A stretch of DNA of 52,554 nt. It comes from Streptomyces fildesensis. GTDB lineage: Bacteria; Actinomycetota; Actinomycetes; Streptomycetales; Streptomycetaceae. The notes beneath the pieces are model-generated. The model was not told where the DNA came from and did not search any database. It saw nothing but the letters and a program-made list of their open reading frames with translations. Below are positions 43,573 through 49,592 of this stretch, piece after piece. The stretch covers positions 1 to 52,554 of the forward strand of contig NZ_JAAIKO010000051.1 in assembly GCF_016107395.1 (NCBI RefSeq), written 5' to 3'. The position numbers and the translations under genes are program-made. Numbering within the stretch: the first letter of the stretch is position 1; every line of letters starts with the position of its first letter.

Positions 43573-44690
43573 ACGCCACCCGCCGAGCCCCGCCGCCCGT
43601 CGCCCTGGTCATGGACCGGTACGACGACGTCGCCCACACTCACACCGCCCTGGCAGCCCACGATCCTGCCGTCGGCCGGATCACGCTGCACCCCGGACCG
43701 GGCACCACCAGCGACACCGCTCTCGCCCACGACCTCCTCGCAGCCCTGGGCAAACCGCCGTTACTGCCAGGCCGCTTCCCTGCAGGCCGACAGCCCGCGT
43801 GGGAGGCCGCCACCGCCTGGATCGCCGCCCTGCCTGCCGCCCGGCTCACCGTCCTGCGCGCCCACCGGCTCACCACACGCCGCCTCGATCGCCTCCTGCA
43901 CCTACGCGACACCACCAGCATCCCCCTGACCCTGGTCTGCCACCGCCCCCACCTGACCATCGCGCTCCACCGGGCCCTGCACCCCGTGCCCCACACCGTC
44001 ACCAGCGACCTGGATACCGCCCGCAGCCACTACTACGGCGGCACACCCGCAGCAACTGGCACCCAGCTCTCCGCGCAGACCCCGACCGCGTCTGCGGTCC
44101 GCTGGATGACCATCCCCGCCCTGGACCGCCTCGTCTCCTACGACAGCACCCAGTCCTGCACCGGCCCGTGCACGCCGGCACCGATCGACTGGCGCCACCG
44201 GCCGCCCCCACGCTCCCTCACCGAGGCAGCCGTACGCGAGATCACCCGCAGAATCCGCCAGGCAACCGCCCACCCCCGGCTGGCCGCCGCCCTTGCCACC
44301 ACGCTGCTCACCCGCGCGTCGTTCCAGCAACTCCTCACCGTCCGCGCCGAAGACCTCGGCCCCGACGCGGCCACCCTCGCCTTCCACGACCCCGCCCGCT
44401 ACACCGACGGCTGCGCCTCCCACCCGATCCCGGCATGGGCCCGCCCGTTCCTGAGCGCTGCGGCATCCTTCGCTGCTCTCACCGACAGCCAAGAGCTGCT
44501 GGCCCGCCAGGACGAACGCCCCCACATCCTGGCTCTGGCCGAGAACGCCAGACTGCGCCCACCCCAGCCCCCGCTCCCGCAGCCGACCGTCACCAGCGGC
44601 GTCATGTGGGACTGGGCGGAACGCGGGCAGGCCGAGCGCTACGAGACCCTGCTGTCCCGGCCCGGAAAGCCGTCCCGACCGCGCCGGTAG
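43569..44690 (+). CDS. Fourth transposon protein: degenerate ATPase-like N-terminus, integrase-like C-terminus
   Basis: 373 aa from ATG 43569, overlapping the tniB stop. The first 150 residues follow the TniB plan without its active residues (GPGTTSDTALAHDLLAALGK in place of Walker A; LTVLRAHRLTTRRLDRLL in place of the DEA-type Walker B). The C-terminal half, HPRLAAALATTLLTRASFQQ, LLTVRAEDLGPDAATLAFHD and HPIPAWARPFLSAA, resembles a tyrosine-recombinase or core-binding fold but lacks its catalytic Arg/His/Tyr set. It might be a target selector in place of TniQ. Unknown family. Confidence 0.65.
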   Translation: MNATRRAPPPVALVMDRYDDVAHTHTALAAHDPAVGRITLHPGPGTTSDTALAHDLLAALGKPPLLPGRFPAGRQPAWEAATAWIAALPAARLTVLRAHRLTTRRLDRLLHLRDTTSIPLTLVCHRPHLTIALHRALHPVPHTVTSDLDTARSHYYGGTPAATGTQLSAQTPTASAVRWMTIPALDRLVSYDSTQSCTGPCTPAPIDWRHRPPPRSLTEAAVREITRRIRQATAHPRLAAALATTLLTRASFQQLLTVRAEDLGPDAATLAFHDPARYTDGCASHPIPAWARPFLSAAASFAALTDSQELLARQDERPHILALAENARLRPPQPPLPQPTVTSGVMWDWAERGQAERYETLLSRPGKPSRPRR

Positions 44691-44747
44691 ACCAATAGAT
44701 CCGCACACAGCCTGCGGCGGACCCGACCTCCTCGACCACCGCCCCGG

Positions 44748-45302
44748 TCACCCGATGGTGAAGTCGGCGAACTCGACATCCGAGAAGGCCACCTGGAGCC
44801 CGTGGGCGCGCCCTCCTCCGTCACGGAAGTACGCATGCCCCAGCGAGCGGGCCAGGATGACCATCTGCTGCGCCTCGCCGGCACCGGCGTCCCGGGCGGC
44901 GAACAGCTCCCGCGCGACCGCGCCAGACAGCCGCTGGGTGATCAGCCGCCGACGCGGATCATCGGAGGAGCCGACTGCGGACGCGAACCCGAACCGCGCC
45001 CGGGTATGCAGACAGAAGCCGCGGGCCTCGGCATCCGCACGCAACCGCTCGCGAATCCGGGGCTGCCATCGCGCTCGGACGACATCCTCGATTACCTGCG
45101 CTTGCACAGGGCCCGGCTGGCGCCTCCCCGGGCCGGAGGTGACCCACCGCTGCACCGTACGCTGCGAGACCCCCAGAACAGGAGCCAGCCTCTTCGTGGA
45201 TCCCTTCTCCGCTCTGAGCAGGAAGCCCAGGCGGGCACTGACACTGACTGGCAGTGGCCGGGTACGCAAGACCCGCTCTAATCCTTCGTCGATCTCGCCC
45301 AA
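44748..45302 (-). CDS. Third, divergent Tpg-like terminal protein
   Basis: 184 aa, exactly the length of Tpg, and collinear with it: MGEIDEGLERVLRTRP, SARLGFLLRAEKGSTKRLAP, LGVSQRTVQRW, RARWQPRIRERL, HTRARFGFASAVGSSDDPRR and YFRDGGGRAHGLQVAFSDVE. Identity to the other two is only moderate. The position of the putative DNA-linked Thr is Ser (GSSDDPR instead of GSTDDGR). No tap gene precedes it. It stands between the transposon and a cassette, so it may come from another linear replicon. Confidence 0.85.
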   Translation of the reverse strand: MGEIDEGLERVLRTRPLPVSVSARLGFLLRAEKGSTKRLAPVLGVSQRTVQRWVTSGPGRRQPGPVQAQVIEDVVRARWQPRIRERLRADAEARGFCLHTRARFGFASAVGSSDDPRRRLITQRLSGAVARELFAARDAGAGEAQQMVILARSLGHAYFRDGGGRAHGLQVAFSDVEFADFTIG

Positions 45303-45418
45303 GACCCCTCCCGATGCCCGTGTCGACTACCTACTGCTCCAGAGGTCCCACATTTCTGCTCCGCCCCGACCTGTTTCCGCGTACTCATGGCCGCGGTATC
45401 CGACTTCAGCTACCGCTG

Positions 45419-46276
45419 TGTGACTGCGCGCTTCAGTTGGCGAGTTGAGCATCTGCTGGGCCGGCCGCGCGGAGGCATGTCGGAGCCGGCTCGCCGCGCG
45501 TCTACGCCTCAGAGCATCCGCTCGGCCGCCGCTGCCCGTGCTCGCAACGTGTCAGCCTCCTCGTGCTGCCCCTGAGCAGCCAGGATCCGGGCCCGGTACT
45601 CCATTGCATACCCGTCGCCCAGCTGCTCGGCGCGTAGGAACGCCTGCATGGCCCGCGCCAGGTCGCCACCATCCCGGAAGGCCACGCCCAGCGCAGTGAT
45701 CGGGAACGCCTCGTCCTGCGCGAGGATCACTGGCGCCCAGCGCTCGACGCCGACCGCGTCGCCACGGCCGAACGCCTGCTTGACCAGGCCCAGCATGGCG
45801 TCCGGGTCGCCGAACGCCGCCGCCTTCTCCCAGGCCACCTGCGCGCGGTTCGCGTCACCGGCGGCCGCGTGCAACATGCCCAGGTTGTAGCCGGCAACCA
45901 CGTTTCCGGCCGCCCATGCCCGGTCCCACCAGTGCAGCGCGCCGACCCGGTCGCCCTGCAGATGCAGGGCCGCCGCCAGGCTCACCATGGCCACATCATC
46001 GCCCACCTCTGCCGCAACCCTCAGGTCGGCCAGCTCCTCGTCCGATGGCATCTCGGCGCTGCCGACCGGCAGCCGGCCCGACACCAACTCCTCGACGGGC
46101 TCCGACCGCCGACGGAGCCACCAGGCCATCACAATCCACCCCGGTCGAACAGCCGCACCGATCCCCGGCACGCGGGCAAGCGAACATCTATCACCCGTCG
46201 ATCATGCCAGCCGCGACCGTGAACGCTCAGCTCGCCAAGTTTCGCGCTCATTCGCCAACTGAAGAGCTACGTCCCA
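45419..46276. mobile_element. 858-bp cassette with TTGGCG repeats, target duplication CGCTG, entered by a second cassette
   Basis: Left end TGTGACTGCGCGCTTCAG; right end in reverse complement TGGGACGTAGCTCTTCAG; both continue TTGGCGA, and the right side has a second TTGGCGAGCTGAGC. The duplication CGCTG is at 45414-45418 and 46838-46842, visible once the later insertion 46278-46833 (with one copy of its own duplication) is removed. Cargo is the Sel1-like gene. It lies about 30 bp from tpg2; a relative lies 33 bp from tpg1. Confidence 0.85.
45509..46129 (-). CDS. Sel1/TPR-repeat protein, intact copy, 206 aa
   Basis: Start ATG 46129 (MAWWLRRRSEPVEELV). Five helical repeats of about 35 residues follow: VGDDVAMVSLAAALHLQGDR, GALHWWDRAWAAGNVVAGYN, NLGMLHAAAGDANRAQVAWE, DPDAMLGLVKQAFGRGDAVG and RAMQAFLRAEQLGDGYAMEY. 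Such proteins are scaffolds for protein contacts. It is the only gene in its cassette. A damaged second copy is at 27618-28142. Confidence 0.8.
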   Translation of the reverse strand: MAWWLRRRSEPVEELVSGRLPVGSAEMPSDEELADLRVAAEVGDDVAMVSLAAALHLQGDRVGALHWWDRAWAAGNVVAGYNLGMLHAAAGDANRAQVAWEKAAAFGDPDAMLGLVKQAFGRGDAVGVERWAPVILAQDEAFPITALGVAFRDGGDLARAMQAFLRAEQLGDGYAMEYRARILAAQGQHEEADTLRARAAAAERML

Positions 46277-46277
46277 C

Positions 46278-46833
46278 TGTGCCGAAGTTCAGTAGTTGTC
46301 ACCGTCGGCACCGGATAGCCTGCGAAGGGAGCAGATCGAAGCAGTCGGACTGTCACCAGAGAGGCACTGCAGTTGTCACACGAGGTCGATGAGTGGGTCG
46401 TACGGGTACCGGCGCGCAGCCTGCCTCGCGAGGAACTCATCGCCATGCTTCGCGAACAGACCCCGGCATGCGGACCTGCCCGTGACGCCTTGATTGGCGG
46501 TGGCGCCTTCGATGTCTCGGACGGTCTGGTCCCCGCCAACCGGCACGCGGGTGTGTTCGCGATTCGAGTGCGCACGGCCGCTCGGCGCGGCCACACAATT
46601 GAGGGCCTTGCCGCCTCTGTCGACATCCTCCGGCAGGCTGGGGAAGAGCCGCTTCGTACCGGATCCATCGACTCCGTGGACAGATCGTCCGTGTTCACGA
46701 TCTTCCTGAACTCTTCAGCGACGGAAGTGCTGGCCTGCGCAGGCGGACTCCGGCCCACCCCCCTGCAGGAGCCGACCGAAGTCCCCGAGTGACAACACGC
46801 CTGCCTTGGTGACACCTATCGTGCTTCGGCACA
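46278..46833. mobile_element. 556-bp cassette with TGTGCCGAAG ends, target duplication CCCAC, nested in another element's tip
   Basis: Left end TGTGCCGAAGTTC, right end in reverse complement TGTGCCGAAGCAC; duplication CCCAC at 46273-46277 and 46834-46838. Subterminal repeats: AGTTGTCACC (about 46293), CTGTCACC (46350), AGTTGTCAC (46371), and on the right GTGACAACA (about 46790) and GGTGACACC (46808). Cargo is one 139-aa gene that nearly fills it. The duplication consists of the last four bases of the 45419-46276 cassette plus one outside. Confidence 0.88.
46373..46792 (+). CDS. Hypothetical cassette protein, 139 aa
   Basis: Start TTG 46373 (behind GAGAGGCAC); the product begins (M)SHEVDEWVVRVPARSLPREE and continues IAMLREQTPACGPARDALIG, FAIRVRTAARRGHTIEGLAA, SVDILRQAGEEPLRTGSIDS and VFTIFLNSSATEVLACAGG. 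No family recognised. Its start codon lies inside the third subterminal repeat and its stop just before the right-end repeats, so the element is built tightly around the gene. Confidence 0.6.
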   Translation: MSHEVDEWVVRVPARSLPREELIAMLREQTPACGPARDALIGGGAFDVSDGLVPANRHAGVFAIRVRTAARRGHTIEGLAASVDILRQAGEEPLRTGSIDSVDRSSVFTIFLNSSATEVLACAGGLRPTPLQEPTEVPE

Positions 46834-46869
46834 CCCACGCTGCCGACGCCACAGCGTCACTCCGCGGCC

Positions 46870-47427
46870 TCAGTAGTCGAGGTCGAGGTAGTCGATGTCG
46901 TTGAGGGTGACGTCGGAGAGTCCTGTGGCGCGGCCTCCGCCGTCCTGGAAGTAGACCTCTTTGAATCCCTCGGCGATGATCCCCCGCATCTGCTGGTCGC
47001 TGGCGCCTGTGTTGCGGGCGTCGAACAGGCGTTGTGCGTAGGCCGGGGGGAGGTGCACGGTGAGCCGCCGGAATCTTCCGTCGTCGGTTGTGCCGACCGG
47101 TGCCGTGTACCCGAACCGTGCCCTCGTCTCCACCGTGACCCCAGTCGTGGCGGCGGCTTGCCGCTGCCGGCGCTTGCGGACCTGGGGCTGCCATCGCTGA
47201 CGTACGGCGTTGTCGATCTTCGCGGCGATGTCCTTGGGTGGGTTCTTGCGGGCGCCGCGCCGGTAGCGGTTGACGGAGTCGGCGGTGATGCCGAGCTCCT
47301 GCGCGACGGCCTTCGCGGTTCCGAGCTGTTTGAGCAGGTAGTTGATGCGGGCCGGAAGGGTCTTGGGCGGCTGACGGGTGAAGGCTTCCCGGTCGGCGCG
47401 CTCGATGGCGTCCTCGATCTCGCCCAT
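46870..47427 (-). CDS. tpg: Telomere terminal protein Tpg, copy 2
   Basis: 185-aa terminal protein, nearly identical to copy 1 (25308-25862) up to residue 85 and from TVETRARFGY on; copy 2 has one extra residue around RQAAATTG. The putative DNA-linked Thr is kept (VGTTDDGRF). The end is LNDIDYLDLDY instead of LDLDF. It starts 3 bases after tap2. As the copy nearest the telomere and the terminal helicase, it is the likelier resident terminal protein of this end. Confidence 0.93.
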   Translation of the reverse strand: MGEIEDAIERADREAFTRQPPKTLPARINYLLKQLGTAKAVAQELGITADSVNRYRRGARKNPPKDIAAKIDNAVRQRWQPQVRKRRQRQAAATTGVTVETRARFGYTAPVGTTDDGRFRRLTVHLPPAYAQRLFDARNTGASDQQMRGIIAEGFKEVYFQDGGGRATGLSDVTLNDIDYLDLDY

Positions 47428-47430
47428 GGC

Positions 47431-49536
47431 CTACTCCCCTTCGTCCAGGACGGCGTCGCCGCCCTTGATGTGGCGGGCCGGGTTCAGACCCTTCTCCATC
47501 AGCTCGACCGCCCACAGCATCGACTGGACGCCCTCCAGTTTCGCCAGGCCGGGCGTAGCGCCGAGGCGGAACCCGCCGGGCTGCGGCTTGCCGGACGCCG
47601 CGTAGGGGAGGAAGTCCAGCGGGCTCTCGCCCGGTGAGGGGTAGACGACGCAGTCGGAGAGTACGGCGAGTGGGTACAGGCCGGTCATCTTGACCATGTT
47701 GTTGAGCTTGCGGTGCATGTTGACCCGCGCCTTGCTGATCACGGCGGCGCGGAAGTCGGGGCGCCAGGTCGGCCGCGAAAGGGCCGGCCACGTCTCGCCC
47801 TCCTTGTAGGACTTGCCCTGCGGGCGCTCCCGCAGCTTCCCGACGCCGCCCTTCACGGTCGCCTTGATAGCAGCCAGTACGGCGGCCAGGGCCGGGTCGC
47901 GCTGCTTGTGCTGCTCCATCGCGGCGAGGAACGCTGCGTCGTCCAGGTCCTTGGTGACGCCGAGGTCGGCGAGGGTGTCGACGTACGCGGTTTTGAGCCG
48001 GTCGTGCCACGGGTCCAGGTACGCGCCGGTCTCGCGCCGCAGGTACGCCTCGATCGGGTGCACGTCGTGCCCGAGCTCCTGGGCGTAGGCGACGGTGTGC
48101 GTCTGGTACCAGGCCAGCCCCGTCGGGCGGGTGCCGTCGGGGGTGAAGGGTGAGGGCAGGCGCGGGTCCAGCTCGATGCCGCTGAGGTCGACCAGCCAGC
48201 TGCCGGGGATCTTCGGGTTGAACGTCGGGGCGGTGAAGTGGTCGGGTCCGGATAGGCCGACGACCAGGCGGGCGGCGGCGGCGAGGAACGCGGTGTTCAG
48301 GTCCAGGCCGACCGCGAACGGCAGCAGGCACTCCTCATCCGTGAGCGAGTCCACCGACCGCACCCACTGGTACGCCTCCTCATTGAGGAACCCGCCGCTC
48401 CAGCCGGAGTTCACGACGACGGGGTGTTCGGGGGTTGCCTCCGGCGGCGCCGGGTCCGTCGGCTCCGTGCCCAGGCTGCCCTGGTTGTAGCCGGACACCC
48501 AGTTCCCGCTCGCCGGGTCCTGCACGGCCTTCGTCGGCGGTCGCAGCGCCGTCATCAGCTCCAGCCCTGACACGGCCGTGGAGCCGCGCGGGGTGATGAC
48601 CCGCTGCGCGTACACACCCAGGACCCGGGCGACGTCGGCCGGCTCCATCTCGGCAACGCCGGGCCAGGACCGCTCATCGAGCGCGTCCCACGATAGGATC
48701 GCCAGCTGCACGCACTGCCGCTCACGGCCCTGCGCCTTGCGGTAGATCCGCGCCCACGGACCGAACCCGCGCTGTGTCAGCTGCCACTTCGCGCGTGCGA
48801 CCTCCTTGACCACCGGATGGTCCTCCGGCAGGCGCAGGGAGCGGCGCTGCTCGTGGCCCTCCAGGCGCTCCGGCAGCCCGAGCCCCACCGCGGCGGCCGC
48901 CGTGAGCACGATCAGCGGGTCGCTGTCCTTGCCGTAGCGGTTGAGCTTTCCGGTACCGAGTCCGGACTCGCGCAGCGTCCACTCCACCAGCTCCGGCACC
49001 GTGGTCGCCGGGCAGTCGAGCACAATGCCGTCGACGCCGTACGCGGAGCCGTCGCCATCGAGCACTGCGAGCGGGCCGTGCGGGAAGCGGGGGTCCAGCG
49101 CAGCCTTGGCGGCCTTCTTCGCGGCCGGGCGGCGCGACGACGCCGGACGCTCCGGCGCGGCCTGAACGGCGGGGGCCTGCGGCGCTGCCGTCTCCTGCAA
49201 CACGGGCGCGGCAGCCGGACCGTCGAACGCCTCCGGCATCTCCGGCTGAGGCGCGACGACCGGGGCCGGGACGTCGAGGGTGCCGTGGGCGGGGTGCTTC
49301 GCCGCCCACCCGTCCAGCAGCCGTTGGTAGGCATCCAGGCGCGGCGACTTCGGCTCGCTCCGGCCGTTCTCCCAGTTCTTCACTGACTGGGTCGTTGTCT
49401 TCAACGCGGCGGCGAGGCGGGCCTGGGTGATTCCAGCAGCCTCCCGCAGCCGGGCGCGCTCCGCCGGAGGCGGGAGCTGCGGCTCCTCGTTCAACAGAGC
49501 GTCGACGGACGCGAACAGCTCTTCCTCAGATGCCAT
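47431..49536 (-). CDS. tap: Telomere-associated protein Tap, copy 2
   Basis: 701 aa, start ATG 49536 (MASEEELFASVDALLNEEPQ); the frame stays open upstream but only as shadow of the helicase gene. HTH LREAAGITQARLAAALKTTT with SVKNWENGRSEPK, then a variable Ala/Pro-rich linker and the Tap core, almost the same as copy 1. It functions with Tpg in telomere patching. An AT-rich promoter-like stretch (TTAAGTTATATT on the minus strand) lies at about 49560-49577 between tap2 and the helicase gene's 3' end. Confidence 0.93.
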   Translation of the reverse strand: MASEEELFASVDALLNEEPQLPPPAERARLREAAGITQARLAAALKTTTQSVKNWENGRSEPKSPRLDAYQRLLDGWAAKHPAHGTLDVPAPVVAPQPEMPEAFDGPAAAPVLQETAAPQAPAVQAAPERPASSRRPAAKKAAKAALDPRFPHGPLAVLDGDGSAYGVDGIVLDCPATTVPELVEWTLRESGLGTGKLNRYGKDSDPLIVLTAAAAVGLGLPERLEGHEQRRSLRLPEDHPVVKEVARAKWQLTQRGFGPWARIYRKAQGRERQCVQLAILSWDALDERSWPGVAEMEPADVARVLGVYAQRVITPRGSTAVSGLELMTALRPPTKAVQDPASGNWVSGYNQGSLGTEPTDPAPPEATPEHPVVVNSGWSGGFLNEEAYQWVRSVDSLTDEECLLPFAVGLDLNTAFLAAAARLVVGLSGPDHFTAPTFNPKIPGSWLVDLSGIELDPRLPSPFTPDGTRPTGLAWYQTHTVAYAQELGHDVHPIEAYLRRETGAYLDPWHDRLKTAYVDTLADLGVTKDLDDAAFLAAMEQHKQRDPALAAVLAAIKATVKGGVGKLRERPQGKSYKEGETWPALSRPTWRPDFRAAVISKARVNMHRKLNNMVKMTGLYPLAVLSDCVVYPSPGESPLDFLPYAASGKPQPGGFRLGATPGLAKLEGVQSMLWAVELMEKGLNPARHIKGGDAVLDEGE

Positions 49537-49592
49537 TCCCTGCACCTTCACCTCAGGCCCAATATAACTTAACCAGAAACTTATCCCATTCC

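Larger units (their letters stand above)
39563..44690 (+). mobile_element. Four-gene TniA/TniB-like transposon, right end not found
   Basis: The left end starts TGTCAGTGGGG at 39563 and holds five copies of a TGTCAGTGG-like motif (39563, 39577, 39591, 39676, 39709), as expected for transposase binding sites. Four genes follow with 4-bp overlaps: HTH-ATPase fusion, DD35E transposase, ATPase and a fourth protein. The element has destroyed the 5' end of a winged-helix gene. No inverted copies of the end motif were found after 44690, so the right end may be lost near tpg3. No TniQ, TnsA or Cas gene is present. Confidence 0.75.

Noticed and set aside
46715..48331. A 538-codon minus-strand frame over tap2-tpg2
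   Set aside because: It lies one frame off the real tap2 and tpg2 genes and consists of Arg/Pro/Gly-rich low-complexity sequence.
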